Shown here piece by piece: positions 41,884 to 50,575 of a stretch of 64,000 bases of DNA. Source of the stretch: Ustilago trichophora (taxonomy: Eukaryota; Basidiomycota; Ustilaginomycetes; Ustilaginales; Ustilaginaceae); the NCBI GenBank assembly GCA_900323505.1, contig OOIN01000005.1:1240001-1304000 (forward strand), in the 5' to 3' direction. Under the pieces are notes generated by a model, which was given only the letters and a program-made list of their open reading frames with translations, was not told where the DNA came from and searched no databases. The position numbers and the translations under genes were made by a program. Within the stretch, counting starts at the first letter, position 1. Each line of letters begins with the position of its first letter.

Positions 41884-44061
41884 TTAAACTCTCTTGAAAG
41901 CGATGCTGGTAGTGGTGCTACCTTTGGCGCCGCCAAAAGTGAATGAAGGGGTGGGGATCACTTGTTGCACCTGGAAACCTTCGTTTGTGAATCTTGCGAT
42001 CAGTTCTTGCTCTGTGAAATTGCACGAGGTGATGAAAAAGATGGCGCCTTGTTTTGTCAATTGAGTGACTGCAGTTGTGTAGAGATCGATTGGAAAGGTG
42101 CCTTTGATGGGTTGGGAGGAGAGGGCGATCGCGTCTAATGTTCCTTTATCGCATACTAGATCCCAGCCTTGTTCGTTGATGTTTAGGGTGGTGCTGGGGT
42201 ATTGGCGAAGATCTTGAACAGAGGAAGAGTTGAGGAGATCTGCAGTGGAAAATTTGACTTGGGTGCATGGATCGCCTCGTTTCTCAGCGATAGATCTAGC
42301 AAGTTGGATACTTGCTTCCGAATAATCGATTCCCATCATGTGTCCCGCAGAAAGAACGTCTTCTAGATCGGCGGACGATTCGAGCATTTCGAAAAGCAAA
42401 TGTCCATTCCCCGTCCCCAAATCCAGAACAGTCAGAGGTCGCTCATCAGTCGAAAACTCTCCAACGACAGTCTCAGTGTAATAAGTTTCCAGAAAACGAA
42501 TCATTCGCATCACCGCATCTTCTCCGAACCATACCTCACCCTCTTCGCCAATCTCGGCAAAGTTGGTAACCTCGCGAGCGTAAACCTCGTCCCAATGTTG
42601 CTTGGTTCCTAGTTTGGATTCTGGTAGAGGCTCGCCTTCAACGTTCTCTGCTGAGGATGCGTTTGTTTCGGAGATGCTGGTGGTGGTGGTGTTGGCCGGT
42701 TCGGGAGAGGAGGAGAACGAGGTGATGGGGATAGCAACACTCTGCCCAATCTCGACAACTCCAAATTCGGCCGGGTTGACGCCTGCCCGTTTGGCTTCCT
42801 CAACGAGCAGCCTGGGCGGCTCATTGACGTCTTCTGGGGTCAATCTGAAGCTTCCCCAGTGGATACCGTAGCTTTTCTTACTCTTGACGTCGCGATGGAC
42901 AAGCACACTGTCCTGAGGAGCGAGGTGGACGGTCGACATGACGTTCCTTGGCAGATATGCGCCGATGGGGATCAGGCTGACATCAAAGGGTCCTAGCTTC
43001 TCACCAATCTCCTTGAACGCCGGGCATGGGGGCAAGGTGTCTTCTTGCTCCTTGGGCATTCCCCGTGGAACAGAGCGGTATCCAGTGTCTCCAGCGAAGT
43101 AGACACTCGCCTTGGTTTCAGGGGAGAGGGTGTGGAAGGTCCATCCTGCCCACAGGGTGCGGTCGCGATCCGTCAGCCCACGTCCAGAAAAGTGCTGGGC
43201 AGGGACGCAGGATACCTTCAGCACGGCTTCTCCGCCAAGTGAGACCGTGCTCTGCTGCCACCAATCGCACTCAGTCACCTCATCATCGGTGAGACCAAAG
43301 TTGGACTGAAACCAAGCCTTGTTGCCGAGCGTACAGAAGACATGTGGTCTTTTGACGCCAGTGGATGTGGGATTGAGGAGAGACTGGATGGTGTTGTAGT
43401 CGGTGTGGTCGTAATGATTATGCGAGAGGACTAGGAGGTCAGGCCATGCGGATTTGCCTTCGGTGAGGGTGGCCTGGGCGATTTCGTCAACGGTGACGGG
43501 GGCGTCAGTGTATCGTTCTGGGCCGAACCATTGTACGGGAGAGACGCGACGGGAGAGAACAGGGTCGCAGAGGATGGTGATCTTTTTCTTGCTGCCAATA
43601 GGGATCTGTAGGTGGCAGATGGCGTGGCCAAGCCAAGTGAACGTGATGCTCTCCTCTGAACCTGCCGAGGCAGTCCAAGTGGGCTTGTGGACAGGAGGAA
43701 GAATCGCGCCGTCTGCCGAAGAAGCTACTTTGGGTGGTAGAGGAACCTCGTCCCAATCAAACAGTCGGGCTCGGAGGAAGCCGAGAATGCCATGGGCCTG
43801 CGCGGAAGGCCAAGGAGACTTGAACTTGCGTCGGGACACATTGAGTGACGCTGCTTCGCTTGATGGCTTGGGAACATTGGACCAGTGAGGAGGTGGCGAG
43901 GTCTGATAAAATTCGGGCGCAATCGCGCTCTTCTGCTCCGGTTTCGAGACGGACCAGGAGGCGGCGCCGGCGGTGCTGGAAGTGGACGACATTCTGCTCG
44001 CAGGACGAAAGATAGGGTGTGCGAGTCGAAGAAAGCCAGTGCGAAGAGATCGTGCCTGCAT
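41884..44061 (-). CDS. Fusion: NAPE-PLD-like metallo-beta-lactamase + EFM4-like protein methyltransferase
   Basis: One uninterrupted 725-codon frame carries two enzymes. Residues about 30-455 are an NAPE-PLD-like lactamase-fold phosphodiesterase: TFTWLGHAICHLQIP, the zinc motif LSHNHYDHTDY (about 210), CVPAQHFSGRG, YFAGDTGY and IHWGSF. A Ser/Thr/Glu linker (about 455-478) leads to a class I methyltransferase resembling EFM4/METTL10, which methylates translation elongation factor eEF1A: SKLGTKQHWDEVYAREV, the SAM motif VLDLGTGNGHLLFEM (about 550) and VCDKGTLDAIALS. There is no Met between the domains to start the second protein. The first 25 residues (Arg-rich, no acids) look like a mitochondrial presequence. 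No frameshift or splice signal needed. Convergent with the GMC gene, 125 bp apart. Confidence 0.87.
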   Translation of the reverse strand: MQARSLRTGFLRLAHPIFRPASRMSSTSSTAGAASWSVSKPEQKSAIAPEFYQTSPPPHWSNVPKPSSEAASLNVSRRKFKSPWPSAQAHGILGFLRARLFDWDEVPLPPKVASSADGAILPPVHKPTWTASAGSEESITFTWLGHAICHLQIPIGSKKKITILCDPVLSRRVSPVQWFGPERYTDAPVTVDEIAQATLTEGKSAWPDLLVLSHNHYDHTDYNTIQSLLNPTSTGVKRPHVFCTLGNKAWFQSNFGLTDDEVTECDWWQQSTVSLGGEAVLKVSCVPAQHFSGRGLTDRDRTLWAGWTFHTLSPETKASVYFAGDTGYRSVPRGMPKEQEDTLPPCPAFKEIGEKLGPFDVSLIPIGAYLPRNVMSTVHLAPQDSVLVHRDVKSKKSYGIHWGSFRLTPEDVNEPPRLLVEEAKRAGVNPAEFGVVEIGQSVAIPITSFSSSPEPANTTTTSISETNASSAENVEGEPLPESKLGTKQHWDEVYAREVTNFAEIGEEGEVWFGEDAVMRMIRFLETYYTETVVGEFSTDERPLTVLDLGTGNGHLLFEMLESSADLEDVLSAGHMMGIDYSEASIQLARSIAEKRGDPCTQVKFSTADLLNSSSVQDLRQYPSTTLNINEQGWDLVCDKGTLDAIALSSQPIKGTFPIDLYTTAVTQLTKQGAIFFITSCNFTEQELIARFTNEGFQVQQVIPTPSFTFGGAKGSTTTSIAFKRV

Positions 44062-44450
44062 GGACGGACCCAGAAGGGTAGGGAGATGAAAGAGAGACGA
44101 GACTGCTTGAGAAATCGCAGTGGTAGGCAGGGTTTGCTTGGGGATGACACGATGTTGTGGTCAGGAGAAAAGAATGAAAGTCTGTGCCAACAGTGGTTGA
44201 GATGAGGGAAATTTTCGATTTGAGATTTTAAGCGCAATTTTTGTGTTGGAGCTGTCAAAAATCTCGGCAATCCCGCGGAGATGCAGTCTCGTGCCACGTT
44301 AACGTGACTTGGCGTGCTTTTGAAAGCCGCCGCTTTGGCCAACTCCACCATCCTCAAAAACACAACAAGCTCGATTGATCCATGGGTGGGCAGCTTTCTT
44401 CCAGCCGAGACCAAGAATAGGTGCAACTGTACTTCTCGACATTGGCTCAA
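44062..44450. other. Divergent promoter (fusion gene / CofD-like gene)
   Basis: The 389 bp hold A/T-rich ATTTTCGATTTGAGATTTTAAG-type DNA near 44212-44235. No TATA box. Confidence 0.5.
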
Positions 44451-46553
44451 ATGGCAAGCTTGGGAATGCTCCGCGAGCCGTCCGCCAAGGATGACGAAAC
44501 GCGCTCTGTTGGCGCTCTCACCGACATCGAGTTGGACAGCACAGGAGCCGGCTCTCCACCTCCTGCGACGTTCGAACAAAACCTACCTTTCGATGTGGCA
44601 CAGGCTTCGAGCGCCGACTCTTTCGCTGCCGAACCCCCCACCGACCCTGCGGCAACAGCGACGGTCCCCCACCAACCCCCCGCAGCATCTCAACCCACAT
44701 TAGAATCAGCCCTCGGCGAAATCCTCGTCATCAGCGGAGGCAGCGGCTACAACGATCTCGTCGGTGCCACACCAGGTGCAACATATGTCATGCCCATCTC
44801 TGACAACGGTGGCTCCTCATCCGAAATCATTCGTGTCCTGGGTGGTCCCTCGATCGGCGATCTTCGCTCTCGACTCAACCGTCTCATCCCTACCCCTTCG
44901 CGGCACGACTCCACCTCCTCCACCACTGGTCCACTCCAATCGAACGAAGCGATCCACAATCTACTGTCGTATCGTCTTCCTTCCACCGGGTCTTCGCGCG
45001 AAATCAAACAGGAATGGATGGACATCCTCGAAGGCCGCCATCCCTTGTGGCGTGGGATCGAACCCGAGCGCAAAGAAGTTATTCGAGGCTTTCTTGTCCA
45101 TTTCGAATCTGAAGTCCTCCGTCGCGCACATAGACACTTTAACTTTCGAGGCGGATCCGTAGGAAACTTTTTCCTCGCAGCCGCACAAAAGTTCTTCAGA
45201 TCCATCCAAAGCGCCATCTTTCTCTTCTCGGCGACTACGCAGATCAATACCTCTGGAACTGGGATGGGTGGCAAGGTGCTTCCCGTTATCAATACCAATC
45301 ATACCGCCACCATTGCGGCTGAACTAGAAGACGGAGAGATGGTGGTTGGGCAGTGTGAGATCTCACATCCTGCGCCAAAGAAGGTGAATAGTGGAGCAAA
45401 GATGGGAGGCTTGGCAAAGGCGATGGAGAGGGGGGGATCGTTGGGAAGTCAGCCTCCGGGGACACCATCGAGTGCTGTGTGGGATCCTCACCAGGCAGGA
45501 CTGTTGTCAGTCGATGCGATGGCTTTGGGAGATGGAGGGCCATCAACGCCTGGATTTGGCCCGCAAGCGCACTACCACATCAACGAACCGTTCGCCTCGA
45601 ACTACACTTCGATGAATGCCAGCATGGACGCCATCAAGATGCACAACAGCACGTTAGACGTTTCAACGGGCAGGTCCGGTGCTTCTTCAACACCAGCAAG
45701 GAGCGCGGGTGGGCCGAGTCCATTGTTTGCGCAGTTGGTCGACGAAAGAGCAGCTGCATACGCGCGCTCCTCGAAAGGTCTGACCACCGTCGGCAATCAA
45801 AAGGACGGGCTTGACCCCGAGGACGACGATCAAGACTCGCAAGATGGGCATGATCAGACCGACTCCCCGCGTGATGACAGCGCTGCTGAGGATGATCATC
45901 CAACCGAGAAACCTTCAACATCCCATCTCACTGCTCCAACCGATCCCAACAAGGCTGGGCGCAAAGAAAAGACGGGCAACATCATCTTCTCCAAAACCGA
46001 AGACGACAGTTCTTTGGCTTCTCCGATCCGACGCATCCTGTATGTCAACGCGTATCGTAACGAGATCTACCCTGCGCCCAATCCATCCTTTGTCACTGCG
46101 CTTGCACGCAGCAAAACCATCATCTATTCCTGCGGTTCGCTGTGGACCAGTCTTGTTCCATGTCTCTCGCTGCGCAGTGTTGCATCTAGCATCGCCACCT
46201 CCCCCACTTTACTGTACAAAGTTCTACTGCTGAACACGGTTCAAGATCGTGAGACGAGAGGGATGCATGCTGTCGATTTCATCACTGCCATCTGTGGGTC
46301 TTTGAACCGCAGTGATCATCCAACGGATCAAGGCACGAGTGGTGTTCAAGGATGGAAGATTGGCAGACTCATTACGCATCTGGTCTACTTTGACGAGGGT
46401 GAGGTCAAGGTAGATCGACAAAGGTTGGAAATGGAATTCGGAGTAAAATGTGTTGCAATGGAACCGAGGTTAAGAGGGAAAAAGGGACTGCCGATGTTCG
46501 ACGAAAGCGTAGTGAGGGAGGCGCTTGTTCAAATCACCAGCCAATCATCTTGA
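44451..46553 (+). CDS. CofD/YvcK-like (UPF0052) protein
   Basis: The 700-residue single-exon gene resembles yeast YNL011C and bacterial YvcK/CofD proteins, a fold that binds phosphorylated nucleotide-sugar or lactyl-phosphate substrates; the eukaryotic role is unknown. The nucleotide-binding start is ILVISGGSGYNDLVGA (about 94), followed by YVMPISDNGGSSSEIIRVLGGPSIGDLRSRL, where N-G-G-S is the family core. FRGGSVGNFFLAA (about 240) is the second core block, and VLPVINTNHTATIAAELEDGE the third. A large acidic, low-complexity insertion of about 200 residues (about 320-520) splits the fold before RRILYVNAYRNEIYPAP. ATG 44451 is used; the frame further up starts only at GTG. Confidence 0.85.
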   Translation: MASLGMLREPSAKDDETRSVGALTDIELDSTGAGSPPPATFEQNLPFDVAQASSADSFAAEPPTDPAATATVPHQPPAASQPTLESALGEILVISGGSGYNDLVGATPGATYVMPISDNGGSSSEIIRVLGGPSIGDLRSRLNRLIPTPSRHDSTSSTTGPLQSNEAIHNLLSYRLPSTGSSREIKQEWMDILEGRHPLWRGIEPERKEVIRGFLVHFESEVLRRAHRHFNFRGGSVGNFFLAAAQKFFRSIQSAIFLFSATTQINTSGTGMGGKVLPVINTNHTATIAAELEDGEMVVGQCEISHPAPKKVNSGAKMGGLAKAMERGGSLGSQPPGTPSSAVWDPHQAGLLSVDAMALGDGGPSTPGFGPQAHYHINEPFASNYTSMNASMDAIKMHNSTLDVSTGRSGASSTPARSAGGPSPLFAQLVDERAAAYARSSKGLTTVGNQKDGLDPEDDDQDSQDGHDQTDSPRDDSAAEDDHPTEKPSTSHLTAPTDPNKAGRKEKTGNIIFSKTEDDSSLASPIRRILYVNAYRNEIYPAPNPSFVTALARSKTIIYSCGSLWTSLVPCLSLRSVASSIATSPTLLYKVLLLNTVQDRETRGMHAVDFITAICGSLNRSDHPTDQGTSGVQGWKIGRLITHLVYFDEGEVKVDRQRLEMEFGVKCVAMEPRLRGKKGLPMFDESVVREALVQITSQSS

Positions 46554-46815
46554 CTTAAACGTCCCAGCCTGGTGCACTGAATCTAGGTCGACACTTGCAC
46601 TTGTTTCAGCTCGATCGGAATCGGAAGCGAAACAAGAGACACAGGCAAAGCAAGCGCACAAACGAGCTGTGATGTTGTTGTTTACGATTTGAGCCATGTG
46701 GTTACGCTTACAATTACGCTTGTGTACAAGTGAGCCAAGCTTACATCATATTTGGCGGTGATGTCGTTTGATTGCAGAACTCAGACAATACAGTCATCAC
46801 AACTATGGTCAGGAT

Positions 46816-48093
46816 TTACGTGTGTTGCATCGTCGCAAGATAATGCGTATCCTCGCACTCCCTGATTCGCTTTGCCGCCTGCTCAGCCGTCAGATCGCGC
46901 TGCGGTTCGGCCATCATTTCGAAGCCGACCAAAAACTTCCTGACAGAGGCAGAGCGCAGCAGCGGTGGATAAAAGTGCACGTGGAATTGGGCATATTGGT
47001 CCTCTTCGTGGGTTGCGATCTGCGTTGGCTGCTGGTGGATACCCATCGAGTAAGGGAAGGAGCACTTGAAGACGTTGTCAAGCTTGCAGGTGATTTCGGC
47101 AATGATACGGGCCAGAGAAACGACTTCGAGCTCGGTGATTTGGAGGACGTTTCGGATCTGACGCTGTGCAGGGAGGAGGAGAACTTCAAAGGGCCAAACT
47201 GCCCAGTAAGGGACGATGGCTACAAAGTGTTGATTGGAGGTGATGACACGGGGTTGACCGGGAGTGGTCAATTCGAGCTTGGCCAAGGTGAGCAACATTG
47301 AGGGTCTTCGGTGGTCGTCCAAGGCGCCGAGGTTGATCTTTTCGTCCAGGTTGAGGGGGTCGTGTGCCCAATCACGAAGCGAGGCAAGCTCCTTACTGGG
47401 CTCTTCCGGGATGTAGTCGAGAGACCAGACCTGTCCATGAGGATGAGGGTTGGAGCAGCCCATTGCCGATCCCTTGTTCTCAAAGATCTGGATATACTTG
47501 ACAAAAGGATTCTCAGCGGGGATCTGTTTATAAATCTTCTGCCAGCTCTGGATGATGGGTACAATATGCTGATCTGGCGAGAAGGGTGGCGTGCTGAGCT
47601 GGGCTAGCGTCAGATTGTGCTGCGGGTTGAAGCAAATTACGTAGCATCGGCCGCGAGCGGGCTGGGACTGGAGCAAGGGATGCTGCTTTGACTCTGCGGC
47701 GACTTGCTGGGGTATGAGCGCAGCGTAATCGTTCTCGAAGAAAAAGGTGGACGCGTAGTTGTCGTTCTTGGCTCCCGTGGCACGAGTGTTGCCGGGACAG
47801 AGGTAGCACTTTTCATCGTAAGCGGGGAGAGAGGTACCCTGGGGCTTTTCTTCTTGGCCCTGCCAAGGTCGCTTGGTGCGGTGAGGCGAGCAGAGGACCC
47901 AGCTGCGTGTCAGAGGGTTGTATCGGCGGTGGGGGTGCTCGGTCGCATCGAATTCTGGGAGTTCGGTGTGAGAGCCTCCGGCAATACGATTGGTGTGAGG
48001 AGTGCCATTGACGAGGCCGTTGGTGTGTCCATTGGCGTGGCCGTTTGCACGTGCATTTGCGTGATCACTACTGTTAGCTGAAATGCCGTTCAT
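46816..48093 (-). CDS. GAL7: Galactose-1-phosphate uridylyltransferase
   Basis: The 425-residue, intronless gene encodes the Leloir-pathway enzyme that swaps UMP between UDP-glucose and galactose-1-phosphate. It has the canonical HRRYNPLTRSWVLCSPHRTKRPWQG, the zinc-type YLCPGN, FFENDYAAL, the active-site NPHPHGQVWS (nucleophilic His of HPH about residue 220), and the C-terminal FHVHFYPPLLRS. The first 50 residues form an Ala/Asn/Gly/His repeat-like leader (ANGHANGHTNG) absent from most relatives. No epimerase or galactokinase gene is adjacent, so the galactose genes are not clustered here. AT-repeats (48099-48120) lie immediately upstream of the ATG. Confidence 0.96.
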   Translation of the reverse strand: MNGISANSSDHANARANGHANGHTNGLVNGTPHTNRIAGGSHTELPEFDATEHPHRRYNPLTRSWVLCSPHRTKRPWQGQEEKPQGTSLPAYDEKCYLCPGNTRATGAKNDNYASTFFFENDYAALIPQQVAAESKQHPLLQSQPARGRCYVICFNPQHNLTLAQLSTPPFSPDQHIVPIIQSWQKIYKQIPAENPFVKYIQIFENKGSAMGCSNPHPHGQVWSLDYIPEEPSKELASLRDWAHDPLNLDEKINLGALDDHRRPSMLLTLAKLELTTPGQPRVITSNQHFVAIVPYWAVWPFEVLLLPAQRQIRNVLQITELEVVSLARIIAEITCKLDNVFKCSFPYSMGIHQQPTQIATHEEDQYAQFHVHFYPPLLRSASVRKFLVGFEMMAEPQRDLTAEQAAKRIRECEDTHYLATMQHT

Positions 48094-48618
48094 GATGAAA
48101 ATATATATATAAGTATATATGGATGTCGTGTGCCTTGTAATCCAAGTAGAACTGAGGGGGTAATCAGGACGCAGATAAAGAGCCGATGTACAGATTGTCG
48201 CCTTGAGAATAAAGCGTGGGAGCGTTGACGTCCCTCTCGAAGATATGGATGATCTGAAAGAAGTCAGGAAAGCTGTTTAGCTGCCGATCCTAATCCGGGT
48301 TCGTGGGAGATTGGCTGTTGGGAGACGAGCTTGTTTTCAGGCCAAGGGTGTGAGGGTGATACGATGTGATGAGGGTTTGGAGGAGAAGAAGGGCGGTACG
48401 ATGATAAGTTGCTGAAGAGCAGCCTGGTGGAAGGTCGATGCGAGGCTAGTTGGCTGGTCTTTGTCGGTACTCGATAGAAGTGATGAGGTAGGCACCGACA
48501 GAAATTCGCCCGTGTCAGGGCCATTGCATTGAAAAATGATGTCGGCGGCCTGCAATTGTGCATGCAGGAGCAGCAAAGATGACCGTGGGCATTTCGACAC
48601 TCTTTGCTTGGTTTGTAA

Positions 48619-48642
48619 GTACTGTACTGTACTGTACTGTAT
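48619..48642. repeat. Pentanucleotide microsatellite (TACTG)n
   Basis: About four to five tandem copies of TACTG, the same word as the dispersed GTACTGTAC element. Confidence 0.8.
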
Positions 48643-48678
48643 GTGATTTCCGTGGGCAAGCGGAGCGTGGGGACTTTC

Positions 48679-48706
48679 AGAGCAGAGCAGAGCAGAGCAG
48701 AGCAGC
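48679..48706. repeat. Pentanucleotide microsatellite (AGAGC)n
   Basis: About five tandem AGAGC units followed by AGC triplets, 37 bp from the TACTG repeat. Confidence 0.8.
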
Positions 48707-49366
48707 AGCAGTGGTGGAGGACGACTGTCGAAATTCATCATCTCGTCTCAATTCAACTCCAGAGACAGACTCATGACGTGCCTTTGCTCACTTTGCTCCA
48801 CTCAGACCCTGACTGTCGCTTCGCTTCACCTCGTTCAAGTCCGAACTCGAAATCCGACCCGTTCAGCCCTGTGGCTTAGAAAATTGATTGCAATCAATAT
48901 CAACTACCGACCAATTCCGAAGACCGGCAAATATCGAACCTTGCTCTTACTACCTAAAGCACGGCGCACGCAATCACGCCTCAAACAATCAGCTCCAACA
49001 CCTCATGTCTTGTCTTGCCTAGATCAGGAACTCAATCGGCCACAAGACGACTTCATTTGTTAGCGAACAATTAATCCGGAGGGAGCAGGTTGACAGAGTT
49101 GTACCAAAACAGATGCCTGATGAGCTTAAGGTTATCGGTATCTGGGAACTTAGTCGACATTCGGACAAAAGGTTGCATAAAAAGCCCTCTGGTACACGTC
49201 TCAAGTTTAAGAAGCAATCCGCACATCTCAGCAAGCGAACAAAGTGTGCTCGGCAATCTCGCCGCCTTCCACTCCGCTCGCACATGTGTCGATCTTACGA
49301 TTGCCAGACACGGACCCTCCGGAGCATTTTGTCGAGCCTACGGTACAAAGTATCACACGAACGGCG

Positions 49367-50263
49367 CTACTCGGTTTTCTGCTCTTTGCCGTGCTCCTTG
49401 TGGTTCGCCGGTGTGTTTGGGAGGAGCTTGACAATGCGCAGAACCATGTCGACGGTTAGCAGCGTCGGAATGATGCAGAAAGGAATGTAGTTTCTGTAGC
49501 AGCGACGGCGTCCGGAGAAGGCCAAGTATGAGATCGTGTCAGCTGCTGTCCATCAGGTGACAGAAAGACAATTACGCTGCTTACTGGAGTAGGGCCCCGA
49601 TCTGGGCTGATGTGAGTCCGCTACCGTCTTTGCCGTACAGGACGCTGCAGATGCATTGCAGCGTTGAGGACGCCGCTGTGAGTTGGCATCGATACGAATG
49701 CAATCAGCCAGATAGTCATTGTAACAACGTCAGTCTCTCAATCTCTTTCGACGTCTAGCCAGTTGCCTCGTGGATTCCATCACAACTTACCGAGTGTTCC
49801 ATAAGCAACCATGAGCGGGTAGGTCCGTTTTTCATCTGTCATCCCAAATGCCATGCACGAATCAAGCCAGCTGTTAATCATCCTTGCTCAAAATACCCTC
49901 TAGTCTTCTGTGGCACAACTCACCGTTCAACAATCCCCAGATAGCAACAACAAAACACGGAATCTGGAACACCGTCTCGCTCGCCAGCAGTACTCTGAAC
50001 CATACATGCTCTGGCGAGCTCTCCGCGGCAGCTAGCAGGAATGGATCCTTTGAGCTAGTCAAATAGTCTTGAAGCACCTTGCGCAGTGGCTCCGGGAATA
50101 AACGCTGTGAGTACGGTGGGTAAGTCAGCTGAGCATCGATGGCAATCGAGGCTAAAAGGTGGATGCCAAAGTACGCCAGATAGAGCACGTCCAGCGGTCG
50201 CTCAGTGAGCGTCTTCGGCCTGCCAATTGCTGCCGGTGATGCTGTAGATCTTGTTCGCTCCAT
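49367..50263 (-). CDS. TMEM97/sigma-2 receptor-like EXPERA-domain protein, 4 exons
   Basis: Exons 49924-50263, 49791-49835, 49585-49675 and 49367-49493 give 200 residues; introns are 88, 115 and 91 bp and start GTGAGT, GTAAGT and GTAAGC. The EXPERA family (TMEM97, EBP, TM6SF) are four-helix ER membrane proteins tied to sterol handling; TMEM97 binds NPC1 in animals. Helix 1 is RPLDVLYLAYFGIHLLASIAID, a second segment WFRVLLASETVFQIPCFVVAIWGLLN, then YPLMVAYGTLAAS across splices, and QNYIPFCIIPTLLTVDMVLRIVKLL as the last helix, matching the YxPF...D pattern of TMEM97. A short Lys/Glu/His tail follows. All three joins keep frame and hydrophobic pattern. Start ATG 50263 gives MERTRS; an upstream in-frame extension is unsupported. 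Confidence 0.87.
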
Positions 50264-50575
50264 TGTCGTCGTAATGACAGAGTGTGGATGTGGATAGCTC
50301 GAAATGACGAGCAAGTAAGGTAGAGCTCTCTAGCAGAATGTGGGTCGATCGCAACTTGTCTTCAAAAGTGCTTGTTCTCGTCGATAAATATTTAAAGCTG
50401 CTTTCCTCTCTCTCCGCAATCGGATCCGATTCCACCCCGATTCCCACTGAACCCCACAGTCGAGCACGACGCAAGATCGAAGACATTGTCGACTCAAAAC
50501 GAGCATGCATTGCGAAGCAGTCACTGATACTATTACATGAAACAAGATAAGAAGTACTTCTGCCTAGGGCAGAGC
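50264..50575. other. Intergenic: promoter of the TMEM97-like gene
   Basis: The 312 bp contain TTTAAATATTTATC (minus strand, about 50383-50396), a possible TATA-like element about 120 bp upstream of the start. Confidence 0.45.

Larger units (their letters stand above)
48094..49366. other. Intergenic with microsatellites and a possible orphan exon
   Basis: The 1273 bp between GAL7 and the TMEM97-like gene hold (AT)n DNA at 48099-48120, a 90-bp exon-like minus-strand segment (48164-48253) behind a strong splice acceptor, and two pentanucleotide repeats (48619-48642 and 48679-48706). Other frames do not look coding. Confidence 0.5.

Noticed and set aside
48264..48659. 131-codon minus-strand frame
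   Set aside because: Reads through a microsatellite; at best part of the orphan-exon candidate described in the findings.
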